DNA from: Thiobacillus sp. UBA3361
GTDB taxonomy: Bacteria > Pseudomonadota > Gammaproteobacteria > Burkholderiales > Thiobacillaceae
NCBI GenBank assembly: GCA_002360535.1
Contig: DEQR01000016.1
Span: forward strand, 1 to 31,882
Direction: 5' to 3'
Length of the DNA stretch: 31,882 bases
The notes under the pieces are model-generated. The model saw only the letters and a program-made list of their open reading frames with translations, did not search any database and was not told the origin of the DNA. A program made the translations under genes and the position numbers. Positions within the stretch are counted from its first letter, which is position 1. Each line of letters opens with the position of its first letter. Below are positions 15,290 through 22,036 of this stretch, piece by piece.

Positions 15290-17197
15290 ATGCGCGCAAT
15301 CGAGAACATGAAGCTATGGATTCCGCTGGCCCTGGCCGTGCTGGCCGCGGGCTGCGATTCGGGGCGGCCGCCCCTGCCTTCTGTGGATCAGCCTCCCGCC
15401 GCCGGGCAACAGACCGACGCGCAGGCCCGGGCGGCCAGCCTGGCCATGGAGCGGGACGCGGCGGTCGCCACCCTGGGCGGCATCCTGGAACTGGTGGTGG
15501 TGGTCAAGGACGAGCAAGGCCGGGCACTGCCGGACACACGGGTGGATTGGCTGCTGAAGGGCGGCGAGGCGGTGTCCGCCAGCTTCCTGAACGGCGAGGG
15601 CGACGCGGCGGGCGACCACGGCAGCGGCGTCACGGACGCCCAGGGCCGGGTGGTGCAGAAACTGAGCGCCGACAAACCCGGACACGTCAGGGTCTATGCG
15701 GTCCTGCAGACCGGCGCCGGACGGGCGCCCCTGCTGGCCCCCGCCCTGGCCAGCTGGATCAACGCCCGCGTGGACACGCCGGCCGTGGTCGAGGCGAAGG
15801 GCGGGCAGGTGGCCACGGTGAGCACCCGCGTGCTGCGCGGCGACGGCAAGCCCCTGGCCGGCTATCGGGTGCACTGGTCGCTGGACGACCCGGCGGCGGC
15901 GCGCTTCCGCGGTTCCGATGCCCACCAGGCCACGTCCCTCACCGATGCCCAGGGTATCGCACGCATCCAGTTACAGGCGGCCGGTCCGGAAACCCGCTCG
16001 GCCAGTGTCGGGGTATCCCTGGAGCCGCCCGAGCGCGAGGCCTGCCAGTGCAGCCAGCTGCCGTCCACCCGCCTGGCCGCCGGCCTGGCCCGGCTGGTCT
16101 GGCAGGCTGCCGAGGCCAAGACCGAGGTACCCAAACCTCAGCCGCCCAAACTCCAGCCGACGATGGCCGGGGCGCCCGCCAAACCGAATCTGCAACTGGC
16201 CATGACCTGTCCCCAGGCGGTGGAATTGGGCGAACGGGTGGAATACGAATTGACGCTCACCAACCACGGCCCCGGCCAGGCGCGCGACGTACTGGTCCAG
16301 GACCGGCTGCCGCCGGGACTGAAGCACGATTCCGGCGATGCCGTGCTGGACTGGCGGGTCGCCAAGCTGCCGCTGGGGCAAACAGTCACCGCCCGGGTCT
16401 GGACCCGTGCCGTGGCCACCGGCGAACAGTTGAACACGGCGCGCATCACTGACTATGCCGGCGAGGCCAGCTGCGCCATCCGGGTCCGCCAGGCAGCCCT
16501 GGGCCTGGCCAAGCAGGGTCCCGCGGAACGCTATCTGGGGCAGACCGCCGGCTACCAGATCCAGGTACGCAACACCGGCGACGGCATAGCCCGGCAGGTG
16601 GTGGTGGGCGATGCCTATCCCCAGGGCATGCGTTTCGTTTCCGCCAACCCGCCCGGCAAGCATGACGAAGAGCGGCGCCAGGTGACCTGGTCCCTGGGCG
16701 ACATGCCGGCGGGGGAGGCGCGGGACCTCCATGTGGCCTTCAAGAGTGACCGCTTGGGCCGGCTGTGCAACCAGAGTCAGGCCCTGGCCGAGGGTGGGCT
16801 CGATGCGCGCGACGGGGCCTGTACCGAGGTGAAGGGCTTGGTGGCCCTGTTGCTGGAGGTGGTGGACGGTCCCGACCCGGTGGTCATCGGCACCCAGACC
16901 GCTTATCGCATCGAGGTGCTAAACCAGGGCTCCGCACCGGCCACCCATGTGACCGTGCATGCCACGCTGCCGGAGCAACTGACCTTTCAGGAAGCAGGCG
17001 GTCCCAGCCAGGCGGTGGTGGAGGGGCGGGACATCCGCTTCGCCCCCCTGGCTACCCTGGCACCGGGCGAGAAGGCGGTCTATCGGGTGAAGGTGAAGGC
17101 CCTGAAGGAGGGTGACGTGCGCTTCGCCACCGAGATAACGGCCCACGAATTGAGTGCGCCGGTGCGGGAGACGGAGAGCACGCGGCTGTACGAGTGA
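15290..17197 (+). CDS. Lipoprotein with Ig-like and three DUF11 domains
   Basis: A 635-residue lipoprotein: a hydrophobic leader ends in the lipobox LAAGC with the lipidated Cys at residue 22. The next residue is Asp, the Lol-avoidance signal that in enterobacteria keeps lipoproteins in the inner membrane. Two invasin/Big-1-like domains follow (about 60-150 with a TDAQGRV turn, and about 160-255 with TDAQGIA), then a Pro/Lys linker with PKPQPPKLQP, then three DUF11 beta-sandwich repeats (about 293-400, 402-512, 515-632), each with the YxxxxxNxGxxxAxxVxVxDxLP pattern. DUF11 and Big-1 folds occur in surface and adhesion proteins; no enzymatic function is visible. Start: ATG with GGGGAGA upstream; an ATG six codons later is possible. 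Confidence 0.85.
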   Translation: MRAIENMKLWIPLALAVLAAGCDSGRPPLPSVDQPPAAGQQTDAQARAASLAMERDAAVATLGGILELVVVVKDEQGRALPDTRVDWLLKGGEAVSASFLNGEGDAAGDHGSGVTDAQGRVVQKLSADKPGHVRVYAVLQTGAGRAPLLAPALASWINARVDTPAVVEAKGGQVATVSTRVLRGDGKPLAGYRVHWSLDDPAAARFRGSDAHQATSLTDAQGIARIQLQAAGPETRSASVGVSLEPPEREACQCSQLPSTRLAAGLARLVWQAAEAKTEVPKPQPPKLQPTMAGAPAKPNLQLAMTCPQAVELGERVEYELTLTNHGPGQARDVLVQDRLPPGLKHDSGDAVLDWRVAKLPLGQTVTARVWTRAVATGEQLNTARITDYAGEASCAIRVRQAALGLAKQGPAERYLGQTAGYQIQVRNTGDGIARQVVVGDAYPQGMRFVSANPPGKHDEERRQVTWSLGDMPAGEARDLHVAFKSDRLGRLCNQSQALAEGGLDARDGACTEVKGLVALLLEVVDGPDPVVIGTQTAYRIEVLNQGSAPATHVTVHATLPEQLTFQEAGGPSQAVVEGRDIRFAPLATLAPGEKAVYRVKVKALKEGDVRFATEITAHELSAPVRETESTRLYE

Positions 17198-17585
17198 GCC
17201 GCGGCTTGCTCGGGATTCGGAAATTGATGCAAGCCTGAACCCTCCCCTGGTGGGGGAGGGTGACGAAGCCGGGTGAGGGTGGCGCCCGCAGGCCACCCGT
17301 CAGCCCTCCGACCCTGGGCCGTCATTCCGGGCTTGACCCGGAATCCAGAGGTTTTCTCCCTCGCCCATATGGGGATGAGGGGTGCGGAACTCGCACATCG
17401 GGGCTCAGAGATCCTCGCCGACATACCCCAATCTTTTCACCAAGGCGAGGCGGCTCAGAAGGCATACAACCCCAACACCTGCAAAGACGCTTCGCCTATG
17501 CGCTTGGGTTCTATCGATAGGTGATCGAGAAGGCTGGGTGGCCGGTTGTATGATGGCATCTGGATTAGGTCTTGCGGAGGTGACC
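17198..17585. repeat. Non-coding stretch with hairpin repeats
   Basis: No gene is seen in these 388 bp. Two clear inverted repeats occur: CCCTCCCC/GGGGAGGG at 17240-17260 (8-bp stem, 5-base loop) and ATTCCGGG/CCCGGAAT at 17324-17344 (8-bp stem, 5-base loop) within the text GTCATTCCGGGCTTGACCC, a motif dispersed in many proteobacterial genomes as a REP-like repeat. The first may terminate the lipoprotein transcript. The region marks the left edge of the island of broken mobile DNA. Confidence 0.65.
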
Positions 17586-17810
17586 GTGACTCGACTGGAA
17601 CTCGACAAGCTGCCGCTTCAGGACAAGTTGCGCCTGATGGAGTCGCTGTGGGATGCGATCTGTCACGATGCCACCGGCGAACCGGAGGTGCCTGATTGGC
17701 ATGTCCCTTTGCTGGAGGCTCGGTTGGCCCGTCTAGATGCGGGTGATGAAACGATGTCGGACTGGGAGGAGGCTAAGGACCGCCTGCGCGCGCAAGCGAA
17801 GCCACGCTGA
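17586..17810 (+). CDS. Addiction-module antitoxin (CHP02574/RelB-like family)
   Basis: A 74-residue protein beginning MTRLELDKLPLQDKLRLMES and ending EAKDRLRAQAK. The pattern, with LRLMESLWDAI near the start, a short Pro-Asp-Trp-His segment (PDWHVPLLEARLARLDAG) and a terminal DWEEAK helix, is that of the small CHP02574 family of antitoxin components paired with RelE/ParE toxins. The GTG start was chosen because GCGGAGGT precedes it by about 5 bases; upstream in-frame ATGs at 17550 and 17553 lack a site. The stop codon overlaps the ATG of a following frame (TGATG), the usual antitoxin-toxin coupling, but that toxin frame is broken. Confidence 0.75.
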   Translation: MTRLELDKLPLQDKLRLMESLWDAICHDATGEPEVPDWHVPLLEARLARLDAGDETMSDWEEAKDRLRAQAKPR

Positions 17811-17890
17811 TGCATATCTGCATCACGCGACCGGCGGAGTAGGACCTATTCGCCGGCCACGCATCCACGAGCGGATGGTGGGTTTGTATA
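17810..17890 (+). pseudogene. Broken RelE/ParE-type toxin remnant
   Basis: The frame overlapping the antitoxin stop reads MHICITRPAE, then a TAG at 17840-17842, then DLFAGHA before similarity is lost. A run like ITRPAEQDLxxGHAFYE is typical of the N-terminus of RelE/ParE toxins of this module type, so the TAG appears to replace a Gln codon (CAG). The rest of the toxin, normally about 90-100 residues, is missing: the downstream sequence becomes a repeat and then an integrase fragment. The assignment rests on a short match and on gene position. Confidence 0.5.
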
Positions 17891-17922
17891 GGGTGATTGG
17901 CCGGGGGCGCCCGGCAGGCGCA

Positions 17923-17952
17923 TTACTTTCTTTGCTCGTGCAAAGAAAGTAA
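17923..17952. repeat. Perfect 12-bp hairpin repeat
   Basis: TTACTTTCTTTG (17923-17934) and CAAAGAAAGTAA (17941-17952) form a perfect stem with the 6-base loop CTCGTG; a further CAAAGAAAG copy follows at 17954-17962. It lies between the toxin remnant and the integrase fragment and probably marks the recombination junction. I recall such TTTCTTTG/CAAAGAAA hairpins as dispersed elements in other betaproteobacteria. Confidence 0.75.
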
Positions 17953-17970
17953 CCAAAGAAAGCACGCCCC

Positions 17971-18279
17971 TCTGCCCTGGCGCGCAAATATCCCGGCGCG
18001 GTGCGTGAAATTGGCTGGCAGTTTGTATTCCCCGCCACCCGCCCCGGCCCCGACCCGCACACCGGCGCCGTGCGCCGCCACCACCTGCACGACTCGGCCA
18101 TGTCCAAGGCCATCCGTGCCGCCGCCCGCGCCGCCCGCATCGCCAAGCCGGTGGGGGCACACACTTTGCGCCACTCATTCGCCACCCACTTGTTGGAGTC
18201 CGGCGTGGACATCCGCACCATCCAGGAGCTGCTCGGCCATGCCCATGTCAGCACCACCCAGATCTACAGCATGACCTGA
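17971..18279 (+). pseudogene. C-terminal fragment of an integron integrase (IntI-type tyrosine recombinase)
   Basis: About 102 codons read ALARKYPGAVREIGWQFVFP, then an extra segment DPHTGAVRRHHLHD, then AHTLRHSFATHLLESGVDIR and ELLGHAHVSTTQIYS. The insertion with VRRHH just before the catalytic patch is characteristic of integron integrases as opposed to XerC/D. The HxxR box, the following His and the nucleophilic Tyr are all present, but the N-terminal two thirds are absent, replaced upstream by the hairpin repeat, and the frame stops three codons after the Tyr where normal members continue THVL. No attI or attC site was recognised nearby. It cannot be a working integrase. Confidence 0.85.
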
Positions 18280-18359
18280 CCGAGCGGCAGATCTGGAACA
18301 TCCTGGGCAGCCCGGAGCCCGATCCAGACCCCACGCTGGACCTGTTCGGTCAGGCCTGA
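18273..18359 (+). pseudogene. 3' end of an unidentified phage gene
   Basis: In a different frame from the integrase fragment, and overlapping its last codons, a reading frame ends DLTERQIWNILGSPEPDPDP then TLDLFGQA and stops. It has the look of a real protein C-terminus and it leads directly into phage genes on the same strand, so it is probably the surviving tail of a prophage gene whose front was lost when the integrase fragment was joined on. The family is not recognised. Confidence 0.45.
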
Positions 18360-18407
18360 AGCGTTTCAGGCCTGATCCGCCTCCGCGCCCCCGGCCACAC
18401 TGGCCGC

Positions 18408-18578
18408 ATGCACGCCTTGCCCCACCAGACCTGCGGCACCTGCCGCCACGCCAAACGGCCCGAAGCTGCCGCTAAAATGCCCGGCTGGCTGCGCTGCGCC
18501 CCGGCGGCGGAGCCCTGGCGCTATCACAGCCCGGGGCGGCCCTGCGCGTGCTCGCCCGTGGCCTGGAGCGCCCGCTGA
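18408..18578 (+). CDS. Small cysteine-rich phage protein, probable zinc binder
   Basis: A 56-residue ORF beginning MHALPHQTCGTCRHAKRPEA. It has a CxxC-xH knuckle near the start (CGTCRH), a Cys at 30 and a CxC pair at about 46-48, a spacing that suggests zinc binding. Such tiny zinc proteins are common between regulatory and lysis genes of transposable prophages. Its TGA overlaps the ATG of the next ORF (TGATG), so the two are translationally coupled. Precise function unknown. Confidence 0.6.
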   Translation: MHALPHQTCGTCRHAKRPEAAAKMPGWLRCAPAAEPWRYHSPGRPCACSPVAWSAR

Positions 18579-18985
18579 TGCCGGCCGCCGCACCCATGAC
18601 CCGCCACGGCCTGACCTGGCTGGAGCAGCGCCTCGGTCTGGCCGAGGTGGTGCATACCCAGTACCGCGACCCGGGCAGCATTGCCCACCCCTGGCGACCC
18701 ATCAACCTGTGGCGGCCGGCCTGGTGCAACTGCCTCATCTGGGCCGCCAGCCAGCAGCGCCGCCACGGCGGCTACGTGCTCAAGCGCCGGTTGATGGTGC
18801 CCTGGCGCTGGCACCCCTGGGGCAAGACGCGGCCGGCCTTCTGGCCCCACGCCCTGTGGAGCCCGGATGGCGAGACCTGCTATGAATACACCACCGGCAA
18901 GCCCAGCGCCCTCTATGCCTGGCAGCTGCCCGCCATGCTGCTGTTCCGGGGTCGGGTTGAACTGGTGACGAGGCAGTGGCCATGA
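18578..18985 (+). CDS. Conserved-looking phage protein of unknown function
   Basis: A 135-residue protein (MPAAAPMTRHGLTWLEQRLG), or 129 residues if it starts at the second Met. It is rich in Trp and aromatic residues (HPWRPINLWRPAWCNCLIWA, later MVPWRWHPWGKTRPAFWPH), with no signal peptide and no motif I can name. The end overlaps the next gene by the four bases ATGA. Tight overlaps on both sides and its place just before the endolysin gene make it part of the prophage operon. Confidence 0.6.
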   Translation: MPAAAPMTRHGLTWLEQRLGLAEVVHTQYRDPGSIAHPWRPINLWRPAWCNCLIWAASQQRRHGGYVLKRRLMVPWRWHPWGKTRPAFWPHALWSPDGETCYEYTTGKPSALYAWQLPAMLLFRGRVELVTRQWP

Positions 18986-19356
18986 TCCACCGCGCCGAGC
19001 GCCTCGCCACCGTTCGCCCCGAGTTGGCCGCCGTGGTGCGCCGCGCCGCCGAGCTGTTGCCTGACGGGATGGGTATTCTGGTGGTTGAGGGACGGCGCAG
19101 CATCGAGCGGCAACGGCAGCTGGTGGCCTCGGGGGCGAGCCGCACCCTGAACAGCAAACACCTGCCCGGCCCGGATGGCCTGGCCCGCGCTGTCGATCTG
19201 GGCGCCCTGGTCAACGGTCGTCTGCGCTGGGATTGGCCGCTCTACCCCAAGGTCAACGCCGCCATGCAGCGCGCGGCCGAAGATCTCGAAGTACAACTCG
19301 TCTGGGGTGGCCACTGGCGGCGCTTCCGCGACGGGCCACATTGGGAGTTGGCATGA
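18982..19356 (+). CDS. Phage endolysin-like M15 D-Ala-D-Ala/L-Ala-D-Glu peptidase
   Basis: A 124-residue zinc peptidase of the VanY/endolysin M15C type, which cuts peptide stems of peptidoglycan at host lysis. Zinc ligands are visible in the family order: His60 in NSKHLPG, Asp72 in ARAVDLG and His120 in GPHWEL. The central part has EGRRSIERQRQLVASGASRT, typical of phage endolysins of this type. The ATG at 18982 overlaps the previous stop (ATGA); a GTG two codons earlier is less likely. It has no signal peptide and would need a holin, and two small membrane ORFs follow. Confidence 0.85.
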   Translation: MIHRAERLATVRPELAAVVRRAAELLPDGMGILVVEGRRSIERQRQLVASGASRTLNSKHLPGPDGLARAVDLGALVNGRLRWDWPLYPKVNAAMQRAAEDLEVQLVWGGHWRRFRDGPHWELA

Positions 19357-19553
19357 ACTTGATCGCCTCCCTATTCCTCACCGTCGGCCTCGGCCAGCCC
19401 GTGGTGCTGCCCGGCTGCTGCCCCGCAGTCACCTGGGTGGCCGTGCGGGTGGTGCCGGTGGTGCTGGTGGCGCGGGCCATGCCCGCCACGGCGCCCCAGC
19501 CCGAGCCCATGGTCCGCGACCAGGGTGCCGCTACCCACGTGGCGAGGATCTGA
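19353..19553 (+). CDS. Small hydrophobic phage protein
   Basis: A 66-residue ORF starting MNLIASLFLTVGLGQPVVLP, overlapping the endolysin stop by ATGA. It has a hydrophobic N-terminal segment, a CC pair (about 22-23), a second hydrophobic stretch (VTWVAVRVVPVVLVARAM) and a polar Pro-rich tail. Position after the endolysin suggests a lysis accessory protein such as a holin or spanin component, but no family motif proves this. The CC pair does not form a clear lipobox. Confidence 0.5.
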   Translation: MNLIASLFLTVGLGQPVVLPGCCPAVTWVAVRVVPVVLVARAMPATAPQPEPMVRDQGAATHVARI

Positions 19554-19554
19554 T

Positions 19555-19770
19555 ATGGACGCCGCCAGCAAGCCGCTCCTCGCCAGCGTCACCTTCTGGG
19601 GCGCCGTGCTCACCCTGGTTTCGGTGCTGCTGCCCCACCTGGGCCTGGACCTGGTCGACGCCAGCGGCTGGGCCGCCGACCTGGCCGCCCTGGGCGGGGT
19701 GCTGGTCAGCCTGGCCGGCCGCATCCGCGCCACCCGGCGCATCCGGGGCCTGTACAAGGGGGTTGCGTGA
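19555..19770 (+). CDS. Small phage membrane protein, holin-like
   Basis: A 71-residue protein with two predicted membrane helices (about 10-30, SVTFWGAVLTLVSVLLPHLG, and about 40-56, WAADLAALGGVLVSLAG) and a basic tail RIRATRRIRGLYKGVA. This two-helix plus cationic tail layout beside an endolysin is typical of phage holins, though the sequence itself is not diagnostic. Its stop overlaps the GTG of the next gene (GTGA). Confidence 0.6.
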   Translation: MDAASKPLLASVTFWGAVLTLVSVLLPHLGLDLVDASGWAADLAALGGVLVSLAGRIRATRRIRGLYKGVA

Positions 19771-19964
19771 CCAAAACCGGCCACCACCGCTGCTACGACT
19801 GCCGGCACTACAGCCGCATCTCTATCGGTCCGCACGGCTGGGACCACAAGTGCGCCCAGCGCATTCGTCTCTGCCCCCTGATCGGGCCGGACTGCCACCA
19901 TTACGACTATGAACCCGGCGCCGACCGCGCCGAGGCCCTGGTGATCGAGCACCACCATGTCTGA
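19767..19964 (+). CDS. Small cysteine/histidine-rich phage protein
   Basis: A 65-residue protein starting with GTG (MTKTGHHRCYDCRHYSRIS). CYDCRH near the start, then single cysteines in HKCAQR, RLCPL and PDCHHY, suggest a zinc-binding knuckle. It overlaps neighbours on both sides, as usual for this compact operon. Function unknown. Confidence 0.6.
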   Translation: MTKTGHHRCYDCRHYSRISIGPHGWDHKCAQRIRLCPLIGPDCHHYDYEPGADRAEALVIEHHHV

Positions 19965-20178
19965 CGAGATCGACCGCACCCAGGAGCGCGACCAGCAATT
20001 CCGCGAGCACGCCCTGGGCGAGCAGCGCCGCCGCGCCGACCACCTACGCCTGCCAGCCATCGGCGCCTGCCACTACTGCGGCGAGCCGGTGCTCGACGCC
20101 CGCCGTTTCTGCGGCCCGGAATGCCGCGACGACTGGGACCATGAGCAGGCCCGCCGCCGCGCCGCCGGAGGCGCCTGA
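19957..20178 (+). CDS. Small C4 zinc-finger phage protein
   Basis: A 73-residue protein. The N-terminal half is charged and helical (DRTQERDQQFREHALGEQRR); the C-terminal half has a four-cysteine motif, CHYCGEP then FCGPECRDDW, resembling the small C4 zinc ribbons of phage TraR/DksA-like or DUF2116-like proteins. It starts eight bases before the previous stop and its stop shares a base with the next ATG. A transcription-modulating role is possible, not shown. Confidence 0.65.
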   Translation: MSDEIDRTQERDQQFREHALGEQRRRADHLRLPAIGACHYCGEPVLDARRFCGPECRDDWDHEQARRRAAGGA

Positions 20179-20639
20179 TGGACTTGAACCTGCTTATCGA
20201 CGTGGTGTGGAAGCTGGGCACCCTGATGGGCTTCGGCTGGATGTACCTGGCCAACCGCAACAAGGTCACCAACGCCCGCATCACCGAGCTGAAGGAGGAC
20301 ATCGACGTGAAGATGGACGAGCACTCCGACCGCCTGGCGCGCCTGGAGCAGGACAACAAGCACGCGCCAACCCTGGAGGACCTTGGTCGGCTCCATCAGC
20401 GCATCGATGACGTGGCCGGCGCGATCAAGCACATCGAAGGCCATACCGCCGCCTGCCGGTTCTCTCCCTATTGTCCGACTCCTCCGGCTACCAGGCCGGC
20501 GGGCCCATGCTGCAGCTGGCCCTGGCGGGGCTGGGCCACAGCGTCGGCCTGGCCACCGTCAACGGCGACCTGGCCTGGCTGCGCGATGCCGGCCTTGTCG
20601 CCCTGCGCCAGGTGGGCGATGTGTATATCGCCGAGCTGA
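20178..20639 (+). CDS. DUF2730 (Mu gp25-like) phage protein with aberrant C-terminus
   Basis: The first 91 residues are a typical DUF2730 protein of Mu-like phages: an N-terminal membrane helix (LLIDVVWKLGTLMGFGWMYLA) followed by a long coiled coil (about 30-90, ITELKEDIDVKMDEHSDRLA) ending AIKHIEGHTAA. After this the frame runs on for about 62 residues of Pro/Cys/Trp-rich, non-conserved sequence (CRFSPYCPTPPATRPAGPCC) because it reads the next gene out of frame. The natural C-terminus and the start of the next gene seem to have been deleted together near 20448-20460. The product is probably non-functional or has a nonsense tail. Confidence 0.7.
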   Translation: MDLNLLIDVVWKLGTLMGFGWMYLANRNKVTNARITELKEDIDVKMDEHSDRLARLEQDNKHAPTLEDLGRLHQRIDDVAGAIKHIEGHTAACRFSPYCPTPPATRPAGPCCSWPWRGWATASAWPPSTATWPGCAMPALSPCARWAMCISPS

Positions 20640-20713
20640 CCGCCCAGGGGCTGTATGCGGCCAAGGGCCGCACCCACGTGCCCGGCGTGGCCCGGGTGGT
20701 GCCGGGCCGCTGA
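20471..20713 (+). CDS. Mu gp26-like phage protein, N-terminally truncated
   Basis: About 80 residues from a TTG read SDSSGYQAGGPMLQLALAGL, then VNGDLAWLRDAGLVALRQVG and KGRTHVPGVARVVPG. This matches the small winged-helix-like proteins (Mu gp26 analogues) that lie between DUF2730 and DUF3486 in Mu-like prophages, including the DLAWL and VPGV signatures. The homologous reading actually continues upstream to about 20455 (RLPVLSLL) but has no start codon there, so the first 10-20 residues are lost in the junction with DUF2730. Whether it is translated from the TTG is unclear. Confidence 0.55.
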   Translation: MSDSSGYQAGGPMLQLALAGLGHSVGLATVNGDLAWLRDAGLVALRQVGDVYIAELTAQGLYAAKGRTHVPGVARVVPGR

Positions 20714-20715
20714 AC

Positions 20716-21234
20716 ATGGGCCGCGCATCCAGCATCCAGCGCCTGGACCCGCGCATCCGCGAGGCGGTGGACGCGGCGATCCGCGAGGGGCGGGCCACCA
20801 TCGCCGACATCGTCGACCTGGTGCACGGCATGGGCGGCCACGCCAGCAAAAGCGCCGTCCATCGCTACCGCGTCAGCGTCGAAGCCCAGATGGAGCACTA
20901 CCGCCAGGCCCAGGCCCTGGCCCGCGTCTGGGTAGAGCAGATCCCCGACCAGGGCGACGTCGCCCAGCTCACCCGCCAGGTGCTCAGCGTGCTCGCCTTC
21001 CGCGCCGCCGGCGACATGGGCGAGGGCGAAGTGATCGAGGGCAAGGAGGTCGCCTGGCTGGCCCGCGCGCTCAAGGACATCGCCGCCAGCGCAAAGCAGG
21101 ACGTGGACACCCGCCGGGCGCTGCGCGCCGAGATCGAGGCCGAGCAACAGGCCAGACTGGCCACCGTGGCCAAGGCCCGCAGCCTCGACGCCGCCACCCT
21201 GGCCGCCGTGCGCGAGGCCCTGTATGGCGCCTGA
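20716..21234 (+). CDS. DUF3486 (Mu gp27-like) phage protein, putative small terminase
   Basis: A 172-residue protein of the DUF3486 family, the gp27 position of phage Mu, thought to act as small terminase or DNA-recognition subunit. It begins MGRASSIQRLDPRIREAVDA and contains a helix-turn-helix-like region (about 10-55) with ASKSAVHRYRVSVE, then a helical body with TRQVLSVLAFRAAGDMGEGE and EVAWLARALKDIAAS. The length is close to the family's usual 180. It overlaps the large terminase gene by 11 bases. It appears intact. Confidence 0.85.
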   Translation: MGRASSIQRLDPRIREAVDAAIREGRATIADIVDLVHGMGGHASKSAVHRYRVSVEAQMEHYRQAQALARVWVEQIPDQGDVAQLTRQVLSVLAFRAAGDMGEGEVIEGKEVAWLARALKDIAASAKQDVDTRRALRAEIEAEQQARLATVAKARSLDAATLAAVREALYGA

Positions 21235-22036
21235 CGCGCCCGTCCTCTACCCCTATCAGCGCCGCTACCTGGCCGACAACGCCCGCTTCAAGGCCGGCAT
21301 GTGGAGCCGGCAGACGGGCAAGACCTTCACCACCACCCTGGAGGCCGTGCTGGCCGTGCTCGAAGCCGAGGCGGCCGGCCGCGTCAGCCGCTGGACCATC
21401 CTGTCGGTGTCCGGCGCGCGCGCCCTGGACGCCATGGACAACGGCGTCAAACTGCACCTCCGGGCCTTCCGCGCCGCCTTCGAGTCCCTGGAGCTGCCCT
21501 TCGAGGCCGACGAGATGGCCCAGGTAGTACGCCTGCCCGGCGGCAGCTACATCCGCGCCATCGCCAGCAAGCCCAGCACCGCGCGCGGCATGAGCGACAA
21601 CCTGATCCTGGACGAGTTCGCCCACCACCAGGACAACCGCGCCATCTGGACGGCGCTGCTGCTGGTGGTGTCCAGGCCCGGCCTCAAGCTGCGCGTCATC
21701 AGCACGCCGGGCGGCGTGGGCGACAAGTTTCACGACATCATGACCGCTCCGGACAGCATCTTCAGCCGCCACGTGGTCACCATCCAGGACGCCGTGGCCG
21801 ACGGGCTGCCGCGCGACATCGACGAGCTCAGGCGCGCCATGGCCGACCCCGAGGCCTGGGCGCAGGAGTTCGAGTGCCAGTTCATCGACGCCGCCGCCGC
21901 CTGGCTGTCCTACGACCTGATCGGCGCCGCCGAGGCCGATATCGGCCCCTACTCGGGCGGCCCCTGCTATGTGGGCCTGGATTTCGCCGCGCGCGGCGAC
22001 ATTACGGTCCTCACCGTGCTGGAGCGGGTGGGCTGA
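21224..22036 (+). pseudogene. Large terminase subunit (Mu gp28-like), truncated
   Basis: The N-terminal 270 residues of a Mu-like large terminase, the motor and nuclease that packages phage DNA. The ATPase half is complete: Walker A-like SRQTGKT (28-34), the Walker B NLILDEF (126-132) and the coupling segment VISTPGG (158-164). The nuclease half begins with YVGLDFAARGDITVL (its first catalytic Asp, about 253) and is cut at LERVG-stop, where an IS4-family element starts. Family members are about 500-560 residues, so about half is gone. Packaging function is excluded. Confidence 0.88.

Noticed and set aside
17897..18274. 125-codon frame overlapping the integrase fragment
   Set aside because: It is an out-of-frame reading; the recombinase motifs appear only in the frame ending at 18279.
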